The position numbers were made by a program, and so were the translations under genes. 64,000 nucleotides of DNA, from NCBI RefSeq assembly GCF_030063415.1, contig NZ_JASITA010000014.1, positions 62,001 to 126,000 on the forward strand, given 5' to 3'. The notes beneath the pieces were generated by a model that was not told where the DNA came from, did not search any database, and worked only from the letters and a program-made list of their open reading frames with translations. This document shows, piece after piece, positions 29,578-37,588 of this stretch (positions are counted from its first letter, which is position 1; the number at the start of each line of letters is the position of its first letter). The DNA is from Streptomyces sp. H27-C3. Its GTDB lineage: Bacteria > Actinomycetota > Actinomycetes > Streptomycetales > Streptomycetaceae.

Positions 29578-30564
29578 ATGCCCTCTGCGATCACTGGTAC
29601 TGGCCAGCTCGGTGCGAATCCGACGGCATACCCGGGTTCCAACACACAGCTCACCCCGGCCATCCAAACCATATGGTCAAAAGAAATCCTATTCCAATCC
29701 ATGCCGATTCTTCGGTATGAACAGTTCGCTGTGAAGAAGACCGAGCTGGGGGTCGCTCCGGGCCTTTCGATCAACTTCATGCGGTACAACAACCTCGACG
29801 GTGCAAAGCAGCTCGTCGAAGGTGTCCGTATGGAGACCCAGGCTCTTTCGGCAAGTCAGTTCTCCATCACCGTGGCTGAGCACGGCGCCGCAGTGGCCGT
29901 CTCCGAACTGCTGCTCAACGCGTCCTTCGACGACGTCATGGCCAGCGCCTCCCGACTTCTGGGGAGGAACATGGCCATGTACCTCGACGGCCAGAGCCGC
30001 GATGTTCTGCTCGGCGCCACCAGCGTCCTCTACGGGTACGACAAGTTCGGCACCACGGGTAACGCGATCACCCGTATCTCCCCGTACGACAAGGGCGCCC
30101 CGGCCACCGGCCGCGACACCCTCACCGCGCACTACCTGACCTCGGCCGTCATCAAGGACGGCGTCGAGACCCTCGCCAGCAAGAACATCCCGCGCCTCGG
30201 CGACACCTACGTCTGCTTCATCCACCCGCACCAGTCGCGCTGGCTGCGCGAGGACCCGTCCTGGATCGAGGCCACCAAGTACGCCCAGCCCGGGAACTTC
30301 AGCCTCGGCGAGGTGGGCCGCATCGACGACGTGATCTTCATCGAGAGCACGCAGATCAAGCAGGTCACCAACTCGGCGAGCAAGACCGTCTACCAGAGTT
30401 CCATGATCGGCGACAACGCCTTCGGGCACGCGATCAGCCTGCCGGTGGAGCTGCGCGACGGTGGTGTCCTGGACTTCGGCCGCGAACACGCGCTTGCGTG
30501 GTACAGCATCTACGGCATGGGGATGATCACGGACCAGTCCGTTGTCACCCTTGAGACCAACTGA
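29578..30564 (+). CDS. Major capsid protein, N4-gp56-like family
   Basis: 328 residues from ATG 29578 (AGAAGGA seven bases before; the open frame extends upstream to 29503 without a ribosome site). Features of the HK97-fold N4-gp56 type: PAIQTIWSKEILFQSMPILRYEQFA near the N-terminus, KKTELGVAPGLSINFMRYNNL, VAEHGAAVAVSELLLNASFDDVM, and TYVCFIHPHQSRWLRED. Family recognition is by pattern. The gene is followed by a strong bidirectional terminator. Confidence 0.85.
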   Translation: MPSAITGTGQLGANPTAYPGSNTQLTPAIQTIWSKEILFQSMPILRYEQFAVKKTELGVAPGLSINFMRYNNLDGAKQLVEGVRMETQALSASQFSITVAEHGAAVAVSELLLNASFDDVMASASRLLGRNMAMYLDGQSRDVLLGATSVLYGYDKFGTTGNAITRISPYDKGAPATGRDTLTAHYLTSAVIKDGVETLASKNIPRLGDTYVCFIHPHQSRWLREDPSWIEATKYAQPGNFSLGEVGRIDDVIFIESTQIKQVTNSASKTVYQSSMIGDNAFGHAISLPVELRDGGVLDFGREHALAWYSIYGMGMITDQSVVTLETN

Positions 30565-30576
30565 CCGTCGGCAGAC

Positions 30577-30637
30577 AAACAGCAGCCCCGCTCCCGCACC
30601 TACGTGCCCTTGGGAGTGGGGCTGCTGTTTGTTGCTT
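30577..30637. terminator. Bidirectional terminator between capsid gene and leftward regulators
   Basis: AAACAGCAGCCCC pairs with GGGGCTGCTGTTT (13 bp) around an inner CTCCC/GGGAG stem. Rightward it is followed by GTTGCTTTTG. It separates convergent genes. Confidence 0.8.
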
Positions 30638-30641
30638 TTGA

Positions 30642-30854
30642 TCAGATCTGCCCGAACTCGTTGTGCTTCACCGCGTCAACGAAGGACTGCCATGCAACGC
30701 CAGAGAACACGAAGGCGCCCTTGGAGCGTTCCTTCGAGTCCCCCACCGCAACGTCTGCGCTGGCCACGGGCTGGCATTCGACGCACTGGGCTCCGGCGTC
30801 GCCGCTGTAGGAAGACTTGATCCACCGATCTGCCGGAAGGTCGTGCCGCATCAT
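30642..30854 (-). CDS. DUF397-family protein, 70 aa
   Basis: The characteristic pattern is W-x-KSSYSG near residue 11, then CVECQPV, VGDSKERSKGAFVFSGVAWQSFVDAVKHNE. ATG 30854 is chosen for AGAGG seven bases upstream; a TTG and another ATG adjoin it. DUF397 proteins are nearly exclusive to Streptomyces and relatives, where they pair with XRE/DUF5753 regulators such as WhiJ and BldB-linked genes. Here it lies 11 bp after the XRE gene, as on chromosomes. Confidence 0.9.
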   Translation of the reverse strand: MMRHDLPADRWIKSSYSGDAGAQCVECQPVASADVAVGDSKERSKGAFVFSGVAWQSFVDAVKHNEFGQI

Positions 30855-30865
30855 CAAGGTGCCTC

Positions 30866-31732
30866 TTACTTGTTGTGAAGATCCCGCATGACCTGCGAGA
30901 TCAGATCCATGGACTGCCGCGACGATAGAGCCGCAGCGCGTAACTGGTCAAAGGCCCGCCGATACCGCTCGACAGGACCATCTTCCTCCAGATATAGCGA
31001 CCCGTCGAGGTAGTCGAGACCGACGACGTCCAGCTCCATCGGGTCCGGGTACGAATAGACGGTGAATGCTCCGCTGAAGCCAGCGTGACTGCCGTGCGCA
31101 TTCGGGATCACCTGGACAGAGATGGACGAATGGTCGTTCGCTTCCTGGAGATGCTGCAACTGCTCCGCCATCACCTTGGGGCCTCCGATCTCCCTTCGGA
31201 GGATCGCCTCATCCAAAATGCAGACGTACTGCGGAGGGGCCTCACGGTCGAAGATGGACTGGCGCTCCAGTCGGAGTTCAACTTCCGCGTCGATCTGCTC
31301 AGGGGTGAGCGGATGACTCGCGCCCCGCAGGACATCGGCGGCGTACCCCTTGATCTGAAGTAGCCCTGGGACGACCACAGGTTGGAACGCCAGGACCCGT
31401 ACGGCGTCAGCCTCCAGGGTGAGTCGCTCCTGGAAGTGGGGCGACAGGATTTCGTCGTACTGCTGCCACCAGCTCTTGCGCTTGCCCTCGCGCGCAAGCG
31501 TGAGCAGGGCGGTCTTGAGCTTCTCGTCCTCGACGGCATAGAGGGCGAAAAGTGCCTTCAGTTCCAACGGCCTGATGCCCTGTCGAGCGTTCTCGATGCG
31601 GGAGATCTTGGTCTTGTCGCCATCGATGTGCTCGCCAGCGTGGTCCATGCTGACGTTGGACGCCTCCCGCAGGCGCTTGAGTTCGGCTCCAAGTCGCCGT
31701 CGGCGCACAGTTGGGCGCGGGTGTGCTGGCAT
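30866..31732 (-). CDS. XRE regulator with DUF5753-like domain (WhiJ-type)
   Basis: 288 residues from ATG 31732 (AAGGAG five bases before). The XRE domain (about 14-75: AELKRLREASNVSMDHAGEHIDGDKTKISRIENARQGI) is followed by the effector region with WWQQYDEILSPHFQERLTLEADA, VVVPGLLQIKGYAADVLRG, ILDEAILRREIGG and VQVIPNAHGSHAGFSGAFTVYSYPDP, all landmarks of DUF5753. Such regulators control development-linked genes in Streptomyces with a DUF397 partner. It is divergent from the ATPase gene at 31978. Confidence 0.9.
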   Translation of the reverse strand: MPAHPRPTVRRRRLGAELKRLREASNVSMDHAGEHIDGDKTKISRIENARQGIRPLELKALFALYAVEDEKLKTALLTLAREGKRKSWWQQYDEILSPHFQERLTLEADAVRVLAFQPVVVPGLLQIKGYAADVLRGASHPLTPEQIDAEVELRLERQSIFDREAPPQYVCILDEAILRREIGGPKVMAEQLQHLQEANDHSSISVQVIPNAHGSHAGFSGAFTVYSYPDPMELDVVGLDYLDGSLYLEEDGPVERYRRAFDQLRAAALSSRQSMDLISQVMRDLHNK

Positions 31733-31977
31733 CTTCACTCCTTCACCGCGTATGTCGATGTCCAGTGTGCCGTACACGGCTCCTCCAAGGATCGGCATAT
31801 GCCAAGTTGATGATCCGATGCAGCTCAATCTCCAACATTGAAGCAGAAGTTGTTGCGCTCAGGTTGGTTACGGGTGCACTCTGTTGCGTAACTTGCTGCA
31901 CTCACAGTCCAACTAGCCGCGCTGCAACGCCTGTTCGATGTCGGTGAGCGTGGAGTCGGATCGGTTCTGGAGGCGAC

Positions 31978-32424
31978 GTGACACCCCCTCATGCGCACGA
32001 GACCTACGACGAGTTCAGACTCCCTCTGACCGTTGACCCGAGAGACTTGCACCGCATCAGGCGCATCGTGCGGGCGCATCTGCTGTTATGGCAGCTCGGG
32101 GCCCTGGTTGACGACGCGCAGAAGATCGTCACTGAGCTGCTGGCCAACGTGTACAAGCACGCCGGGCGGCAAGCTGTGCTCAGTCTCCAAGGCTCTCGTG
32201 GAGAGCTTCGGATCACAGTCAGCGACCGATCGCCGGACATGCCAATCGTCAAGGAGCCGGACTGGGACTCGACGACCGGCCGGGGATTGTTCCTCGTCGA
32301 GGCGCTCGCCGAGGACTGGACGTGTGTACCCACCCCAACCGGTAAGGACGTTCAGGTCACCCTGGTTGTTCTTCCGGAACAGCTGTTACGGAGCCGCGTC
32401 AGCCTGGCGAGGTGTACCGCATGA
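31978..32424 (+). CDS. RsbW-like ATP-binding protein (HATPase_c_2 type)
   Basis: 148 residues from GTG 31978 (GGAGG four bases before). The GHKL fold is marked by the N-box TELLANVYKHA (residues about 51-61), the G1-like SDRSPDMP and the G2 box GRGLFLVEALAEDW. Members act as anti-sigma kinases or accessory ATPases; in Streptomyces they often accompany XRE/DUF397 pairs. Together with 30642-31732 it makes a compact three-gene set inside the phage late region. Confidence 0.8.
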   Translation: MTPPHAHETYDEFRLPLTVDPRDLHRIRRIVRAHLLLWQLGALVDDAQKIVTELLANVYKHAGRQAVLSLQGSRGELRITVSDRSPDMPIVKEPDWDSTTGRGLFLVEALAEDWTCVPTPTGKDVQVTLVVLPEQLLRSRVSLARCTA

Positions 32425-32795
32425 TTGCGCCCGCCCAGGCAGCGCTCATTGGCCTCGTCGCGACGCAGTACAGCGCCGTCTTCGCCGGGGTGGACAAACG
32501 CCGTCACCACCCGCTTTTCGAACAAGCGGTTCTCGCCTCCCCCCAAGAGGCGATGCACTGGCTGGACGAGCGACTGGCCCGCTTCGACGTGGACCACCCG
32601 GAGCCGAGCGAGAGGCGTGCGCTGCTGCGGAGCCTGCGTGGTGACCTCCGACGCCGCGAAGAGTGGCTGGTTGGCAAGGCCCGGCGTCCCTACGCCATCG
32701 CTACGGAGACTCACACCGTCAAGCTGGAGGGGCGCCTGTGCCCGGTTCGGACTCTCCCCCTTCTCGCTTCGTGCCTGCTGCTGGAGACGTCATGA
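32421..32795 (+). CDS. Hypothetical protein, 124 aa
   Basis: ATG 32421 overlaps the ATPase stop (ATGA); GAGG is eight bases upstream. Helical and Arg-rich: AVFAGVDKRRHHPLFEQAVLASPQEAMHWLDERLARFDVDHPEPSERRALLRSLRGDLRRREEWL. The C-terminus turns hydrophobic (TLPLLASCLLLETS). It starts a coupled set with 32792-33346. Function unknown. Confidence 0.6.
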   Translation: MIAPAQAALIGLVATQYSAVFAGVDKRRHHPLFEQAVLASPQEAMHWLDERLARFDVDHPEPSERRALLRSLRGDLRRREEWLVGKARRPYAIATETHTVKLEGRLCPVRTLPLLASCLLLETS

Positions 32796-33346
32796 CTCTC
32801 TCCAGGGCCAGCATCAAGGCTGATCTCAACGAGTACCTGGAACAGCACCCGGGCGAGAGAGCAGTGTTGAGGAACCTCCTTGACCAGCTTGATCAGCACT
32901 TCCACGAGACTGACACAGCCTGTGCCGACTGTCCCGTGATCCTCACCGGCACGGTTGTCGTCAATGAGCTGCGGGCGATCTTGCAGTTCTTCAATCCGTA
33001 CACCCATGTCTGGGCGATCCGGGAAGAATTCGCTGATCCGGACTCCGAGAGCATGATTCATAGTGCCCATCGGGCCCTCGTCAGCTCGACGGGCATCGAG
33101 GGGATATGGGTACAGCAAGATCTCCGCTGCCCTCTGCTGATTGATGTCAGCTATATTCCAGCCGACTTGAGACGATGCCAACCCCAACGGATCTGCTACA
33201 CGTACCACTATCTCTTCCGGACTCTCGCGGCTCAGCTTCCGGAGTGCACGACTCCATTGCTCGCGGCGAAGTGGACTCCGATAGCCGAGGTCCGGAATTC
33301 GCAACTGCGCCAGAGGGTCGCCGAGGCGACGATGAGCCACCACTGA
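32792..33346 (+). CDS. Degenerate Nudix-like protein, 184 aa
   Basis: ATG 32792 overlaps the previous stop (ATGA). Residues 70-135 follow the Nudix fold order (AILQFFNPYTHVWAIREEFADPDSESMIHSAHRALVSSTGI, then a LLIDVSYIPA strand and YTYHYLFRT), but the Nudix box lacks the REUXEE catalytic residues. It is therefore probably a non-catalytic binding or regulatory version. It follows a small helical gene in the same coupled run. Confidence 0.5.
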   Translation: MTLSRASIKADLNEYLEQHPGERAVLRNLLDQLDQHFHETDTACADCPVILTGTVVVNELRAILQFFNPYTHVWAIREEFADPDSESMIHSAHRALVSSTGIEGIWVQQDLRCPLLIDVSYIPADLRRCQPQRICYTYHYLFRTLAAQLPECTTPLLAAKWTPIAEVRNSQLRQRVAEATMSHH

Positions 33347-33441
33347 TTCATATCGGGCTCGGGTGCCTGTTCGTGATCCTGGCCTGGCTGCTGGTGAGCC
33401 TCGCGGTCACCCTGTACGTCGACAGATATGGCTACTTGTAG
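33244..33441 (+). CDS. Small single-pass membrane protein (start uncertain)
   Basis: The C-terminal part has one clear membrane span (IHIGLGCLFVILAWLLVSLAVTLYV) with a short basic/aromatic tail. Starts at GTG 33244 or GTG 33271, both inside the preceding gene and without a strong ribosome site, so coupling is likely if real. Function unknown. Confidence 0.4.
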   Translation: MHDSIARGEVDSDSRGPEFATAPEGRRGDDEPPLIHIGLGCLFVILAWLLVSLAVTLYVDRYGYL

Positions 33442-33456
33442 GGGAGATGGTCGGAT

Positions 33457-33726
33457 ATGACACCGCTTCAGCTCTGCGGTGATATTGAGTGGATTGAGGG
33501 TCACTGCTTCAAGTGCGAAGAGCCCACCTGGGTCACCGACGTCGGTGATTTCCAATTCGGGAACACCTACAGTGCCTTCTCTGCCTGCCCGTACTGCTAC
33601 TTCAGGCTCTGGCAGATGCACTGGGCCAAGGTGCTGATCAAGGCCCGCGAAACGCGAGCAATCAGTGCCCCGGGACTGGCGTTGCTCCCTGGTCCACTCC
33701 CCAACCTCCAGCAGCGCTCGGCATAA
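33457..33726 (+). CDS. Small zinc-ribbon protein, 89 aa
   Basis: ATG 33457 with GGGGAG upstream. Contains CFKCEEPTW and, 26 residues on, CPYCYF: two C-x2-C knuckles of a zinc ribbon. The rest is helical (YFRLWQMHWAKVLIKARE). One of several small zinc proteins in this island (see also 34123). Nucleic-acid binding likely, unproven. Confidence 0.6.
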   Translation: MTPLQLCGDIEWIEGHCFKCEEPTWVTDVGDFQFGNTYSAFSACPYCYFRLWQMHWAKVLIKARETRAISAPGLALLPGPLPNLQQRSA

Positions 33727-33736
33727 GGAACCGCAG

Positions 33737-34126
33737 ATGAACAGTCGACACTTCCATGCTTTCAGTTGGTCGGGTGAGCTGCGACCCGATGCTGCGGAAC
33801 GCCGGAAGCCTGAATCGGTGACTCCGCCGATGGTCAGGCGTGGATGGCTTCAGAAGCCGTCGCAGATGCTCAGCGGTACTTATGGGACACCTAGGGACGC
33901 CATTGCCTGGGTGGTCTTGCGACTTGGTGTGGCGCCACCGGCACCGCTGGACGTTGAACCGTCGGTGATTGAACAGGTGGCCACCGTGAAGGTGGTTGCC
34001 GGGATGGATTTTTCGTGCGACTACAGGGCCACCACGGGGAAGCATGTATCGCTTGCGCTGATTTTGTGTCCGCGTGAAGGGATTACCTGCCCCGCCGGGC
34101 AATCAGAGGAGGGAGAGGAGGATTGA
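33737..34126 (+). CDS. Hypothetical protein, 129 aa
   Basis: ATG 33737 with AAGGAA six bases before. The product starts MNSRHFHAFSWSGELRPDA and has GTPRDAIAWVVLRLGVAPPAPL and a closing acidic tail (CPAGQSEEGEED). Overlaps the next gene by 4 bases. No motif recognised. Confidence 0.55.
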   Translation: MNSRHFHAFSWSGELRPDAAERRKPESVTPPMVRRGWLQKPSQMLSGTYGTPRDAIAWVVLRLGVAPPAPLDVEPSVIEQVATVKVVAGMDFSCDYRATTGKHVSLALILCPREGITCPAGQSEEGEED

Positions 34127-34566
34127 TCACGGACCTTGACTCTCTCCTGTTTCCATGCGGGCGCTGTGGCTGCCTCGTAGTGGCCTCTACCCTGCGGCTC
34201 CTGGAATACAGCGTCTCCAGGCAGGACGACCCCGACGAGGAAGTGCACATCAGCTCGTTGCAATGTCAGGACCAGGTCGCCTGCGCGGCCCGGCGCTGGA
34301 GTCAACACACCCCGTGCCGATGGGAGATTTACGCCAGCCCGCTCCACAAGCTGACCGAGGGTGCGCCGCTCTTTCGATGCATGGGGTGCGACGCGGTCCG
34401 GACATTGGACGAGATTGTCGTGGCGGTCGTGAGCGACGAGGAAGGAACATTCCTGGAGATTTCCTGCAAGAACTCCCAGGAATGCCTCCTCTACCAGTCG
34501 TCGGCGGAATGGCGGGCCGTGCAAGAGAGGGCCCGTGAACGACTGGACGACGAAGAAGGCCAGTAA
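34123..34566 (+). CDS. Hypothetical cysteine-rich protein, 147 aa
   Basis: TTG 34123 follows GGGAGAGGAGGA. Cysteine pairs CGRCGC (residues 12-17) and CMGC (about 86-89), plus C at several other places, suggest zinc sites. A central part contains WSQHTPCRWEIYASPLHKL; the end is a charged helix (WRAVQERARERLDDEEG). Function unknown. Confidence 0.55.
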   Translation: MITDLDSLLFPCGRCGCLVVASTLRLLEYSVSRQDDPDEEVHISSLQCQDQVACAARRWSQHTPCRWEIYASPLHKLTEGAPLFRCMGCDAVRTLDEIVVAVVSDEEGTFLEISCKNSQECLLYQSSAEWRAVQERARERLDDEEGQ

Positions 34567-34587
34567 CTCCATCACAGAAGGAGCAAG

Positions 34588-34848
34588 TTGAACCAGTTCT
34601 GGACACCGCGACGCAAGAGCGATTTCACGTCCCTCAACAATACCTTCCGGCCCTACGACGAAATCGATGCACTTGCAGAAGCAGTCGGTGTTGGCGATGG
34701 GCCGGTCGACCGGACGGTCATCCATCTCTCCGCTTTCCGCTGGCACTTTGAGGCCGAGGGGAAGACGGGATGGGACGCCATCAAGGTGATCGCTGGCAGG
34801 GTCGCCGAACGCTTCGGCAGGAAGCGCGCGCCCGAAGGCCCCGCGTGA
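34588..34848 (+). CDS. Small hypothetical protein, 86 aa
   Basis: TTG 34588 is supported by GAAGGAG five bases upstream. Contains FRPYDEIDALAEAVGVGDGPVDRTVIHLSAFRWHFEAEGKTGWDAIKVIAGRV: mostly helical. It precedes the radical SAM gene by 70 bp and may belong to the same operon. Function unknown. Confidence 0.55.
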   Translation: MNQFWTPRRKSDFTSLNNTFRPYDEIDALAEAVGVGDGPVDRTVIHLSAFRWHFEAEGKTGWDAIKVIAGRVAERFGRKRAPEGPA

Positions 34849-34918
34849 TGAGGAACAGCGCACCCGCCAAGCAGCTCCGTGTCCCATCGGAGCTTTCGAA
34901 CTTACCTCGGAGGACGCA

Positions 34919-35908
34919 GTGACTGATCTCGGCACCCTCACCGTTCCCAAGAAGACGACGCTCGATGTCGGGAACGGCGTGTCGTTCAGCACCAACGGCC
35001 ACTACTTCACGGCCCCCTCGGATCTGGACATCGACGCCTACATCGAGTCCCTCACCGCCCCGCTGTCGGCGATCGTCCAGGTCACCAAGCGGTGTGACAT
35101 GGACTGTGACTTCTGCTCCGAAACGCTCCAGCGGCCGGACCCCACGCTCGACCAGCTCGACGTCATGCGCAAGAACCTGAAGGGCGTGAAGCGGGTCTTC
35201 CTCTCCGGCGGGGAGCCGCTGATGCGGAAGGACTTCTCCGAGATTGTTGAGGAGTGGCACCGGGACTTCATCCTCGCCGTCCCGACCAACGCCACGCACG
35301 GCCACGTCCATGCCGAGAGGATCGCGGGCAAGATCGCCTACGCCAACATCGGCCTCGAAGGGCCGCGCGGCGTGACGAACCGCGTGCGCGGCGATTACGA
35401 CACGGTCATGCGCGGCGTCCGGGCTCTCCAGGAGGCCGGAATCCCTCTGGCCCTCTCGACAGTCGTGCTGCGCTCGTACTCGGAGTACCTGCCCTTCACC
35501 GTGCAGATCGCAGATTCCCTCGGCGCGGGCAAAGTGAAGCTCATCATGCCGCTTCGGAAGGGCAACGCCCTCGACTTGGCCGAGCACGAGTTCATGAGCG
35601 ATGAAGAGGCTGACGGGGTGTACCGCCGGATCTCGGAGCTGCGCACCACGCTCATGTGGCGGCCCGCCGTCCGCCTCACGAAGTGGACCCCGGAGAACGA
35701 GGGCCACATGATCTGCATCGAACCCAACGGGGTCGCCAACGCTTGGCCCGTGTACGACGCCAAGGACCTCTTCGAGCCTCTCGGCAACGTGACGGAGGAG
35801 CCGATCACCGAGCTGTGGAAGCGTTACCGGTTCAAGCGCAACCACGTCACGAAGTATCTCGGCAGGTCCATCCTGGCGGCCAACTACGCGGAGCCCGCAG
35901 ATGCGTGA
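34919..35908 (+). CDS. Radical SAM protein
   Basis: 329 residues from GTG 34919 (GGAGG upstream). The [4Fe-4S] motif C59-x3-C63-x2-C66 (KRCDMDCDFCSE) is intact, followed by LSGGEPLMR (the SAM-binding GGEP, 97-100). The C-terminal region reads CIEPNGVANAWPVYDAKD then LGNVTEEPITELWKRY, which is SPASM-like in layout but keeps only one cysteine (C266), so no auxiliary cluster is expected. Radical SAM enzymes cleave SAM to start radical chemistry on peptides, nucleotides or cofactors. It overlaps the next gene by 8 bases. Confidence 0.85.
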   Translation: MTDLGTLTVPKKTTLDVGNGVSFSTNGHYFTAPSDLDIDAYIESLTAPLSAIVQVTKRCDMDCDFCSETLQRPDPTLDQLDVMRKNLKGVKRVFLSGGEPLMRKDFSEIVEEWHRDFILAVPTNATHGHVHAERIAGKIAYANIGLEGPRGVTNRVRGDYDTVMRGVRALQEAGIPLALSTVVLRSYSEYLPFTVQIADSLGAGKVKLIMPLRKGNALDLAEHEFMSDEEADGVYRRISELRTTLMWRPAVRLTKWTPENEGHMICIEPNGVANAWPVYDAKDLFEPLGNVTEEPITELWKRYRFKRNHVTKYLGRSILAANYAEPADA

Positions 35909-36674
35909 GCTGACCAGCCTCCTTCACCCCAAGACGCCGTTCGGAGCGGAGCAGCGGCCCTTCGGGCACAAGATGCACCTCCTCACCGGCATGGCGTGTC
36001 AGTGGGCCGAGGTCGATGGTGATCCCGTTCTGGTAACGGCCGGTGCTGTCTTCATGCCGGTCCACCGAACCAAGGAGCGCCTGATCGAGCCGGACGTTGT
36101 TCAGTTCGGCTACCGCTTAGCTGTCAGCGAGCAGCCCGGGGACAACGGCGCGATGCTCCGCTTCATCGACGGCATCCTCGTGCAGGCCAGGCGGCACTCC
36201 GCCGGAATCGCCTGGCACTCATTCCAGGACGATCTGCACGTCATGCTGACGCTCGCGACGGAGAGGCTCCCCGGCATCATCGGTGTCGGCGAGGCGTGGC
36301 AGGACCGCGAGCACCGGGAGCGTGGCGTCGTACCGATGATCGACACGGCCGCTGATGCCCATTTCGACGGCCTGCTCCCCGAGGCCATGGGTCTCCAGGG
36401 ACTGGAGGTCAGCGCGGCCCTGCACACCTACCAGCACCCCAGCACGGTGCAGACCATCGCCATGGAACTCTTCGCCGAGGAGACCCGTGAGCGGGCGGTG
36501 GAGGAACTCGGCGCCGGGACACTGACGTCGGCGGCGGCCGTCAGCCTGTTGGGCGGCAAGCTTCTGGGCCGTCTGACGTGGGACAAGGGCTTCGATCTCG
36601 GTCACGTGGTCGACAACGTCGCCTGGGACCGCTTCCCCTCCATTTTCACCAACAACACGAGCCCCTCCCAGTAG
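35901..36674 (+). CDS. Paralogue of 36731-37588, possibly DnaQ-like fold, catalytically degenerate
   Basis: 257 residues from ATG 35901, inside the end of the radical SAM gene. Aligns along most of its length with the product of 36731-37588: AWHSFQDDLHVM against VGHQFCADLGVL; VVPMIDTAADAHFDG against PVFVDTRYDAGHLLNG; TRERAVEELGAGTLTSAAAVSLLGG against ARERISTLNVRHSLSTAYVAVHSAG; and a final SIFTN/STFTN. The D-x-E of exonucleases is absent here. Coupling to the radical SAM gene suggests a shared pathway; function unknown. Confidence 0.6.
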   Translation: MRELTSLLHPKTPFGAEQRPFGHKMHLLTGMACQWAEVDGDPVLVTAGAVFMPVHRTKERLIEPDVVQFGYRLAVSEQPGDNGAMLRFIDGILVQARRHSAGIAWHSFQDDLHVMLTLATERLPGIIGVGEAWQDREHRERGVVPMIDTAADAHFDGLLPEAMGLQGLEVSAALHTYQHPSTVQTIAMELFAEETRERAVEELGAGTLTSAAAVSLLGGKLLGRLTWDKGFDLGHVVDNVAWDRFPSIFTNNTSPSQ

Positions 36675-36683
36675 CGTCACCCA

Positions 36684-36714
36684 GCAGGGGCCGACCAGAC
36701 CGGTCGGCCCCTGC
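36684..36714 (+). other. Strong hairpin between the two paralogues
   Basis: GCAGGGGCCGACC pairs perfectly with GGTCGGCCCCTGC (13 bp) around AGACC. No T-run. Possibly an attenuator or mRNA processing/stability hairpin within the operon. Confidence 0.6.
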
Positions 36715-36730
36715 CTGTGTGAGGAGAAGC

Positions 36731-37588
36731 ATGATCACGGTCAGCAATATCGGCAATCCATCCTTGCTTCCCAACAAGCCGGCAGGAGTTCGCCGCGTCG
36801 CATCGATCGACTTGGAGTGGACGAAGAACTACCGGATCAAGAACGGGAACCGCCCCTTCTGCTACTCGGTCGTCTACCTCGACCTGCCAGACCAAGATGC
36901 ACTGGTCGATCTGGAGGACGTGGACTTCGCCTTCACCAGCGTCTACGTCGAAGATCCGGACGAAATGCAGGAGTTGATCAAAAGCGCGGCCGAGGCGGTC
37001 GGCCAGGCCACCGAACAGTCCGACATTCTGGTGGGCCATCAGTTCTGCGCCGACCTTGGAGTCCTGGCGAACGCCAGCGACACACCGAACGCTGCGATCG
37101 ACGACGCGAGGGCCACCTGGAAACGTCGTCGCACGCCGGACCCCGGAGATCCAGTGTTCGTCGACACGAGGTACGACGCAGGACACCTCCTGAACGGCGC
37201 CTCGCGGCGCCTGGTCGACGTGTGTGAGGAGTTGAAGCTCGATGTCACCCAGCCCGAGCTGCGCAGCACGTCGATGACAGCGCTCCACCGCAAGTGGCTC
37301 GACCGCGACGACGTCGAGGCTCGGGAGCGCATCAGCACGTTGAACGTTCGCCATTCCCTGTCTACGGCCTACGTAGCTGTCCACTCGGCCGGTCTCGGCC
37401 GTTGGGACCCCGTCCACGGACTCAACGTCAACCGGAAGCTCGCAGCCGGTGCAGACGGGGCCTGGCAGTGGCTCCAGTCGTCCACCTTCACCAACCTTTT
37501 GGAGGACTCATGCCCATCCGGGACTGCGCCGTCGTCGCCGTCGAAGGCGTCCAGGCAGGCGGGAAGACCACGCTCGTCCACGCGCTGA
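36731..37588 (+). CDS. DnaQ-like (3'-5' exonuclease-fold) protein
   Basis: 285 residues from ATG 36731 (GAGGAG four bases before). Residues 25-30 (SIDLEW) supply a D-x-E like exonuclease motif I. VGHQFCADL (about 104) resembles motif II. VRHSLSTAYVAV stands where motif III would be but lacks the final Asp, so activity is uncertain. Full-length paralogue of the preceding gene. Its last 26 codons overlap the kinase gene by 79 bases. Confidence 0.6.
   Translation: MITVSNIGNPSLLPNKPAGVRRVASIDLEWTKNYRIKNGNRPFCYSVVYLDLPDQDALVDLEDVDFAFTSVYVEDPDEMQELIKSAAEAVGQATEQSDILVGHQFCADLGVLANASDTPNAAIDDARATWKRRRTPDPGDPVFVDTRYDAGHLLNGASRRLVDVCEELKLDVTQPELRSTSMTALHRKWLDRDDVEARERISTLNVRHSLSTAYVAVHSAGLGRWDPVHGLNVNRKLAAGADGAWQWLQSSTFTNLLEDSCPSGTAPSSPSKASRQAGRPRSSTR

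Noticed and set aside
34919..35908. Prokaryotic viperin
   Set aside because: The Cys motif region and C-terminus follow a SPASM-like layout rather than the viperin pattern, and viperin-specific residues are not visible.
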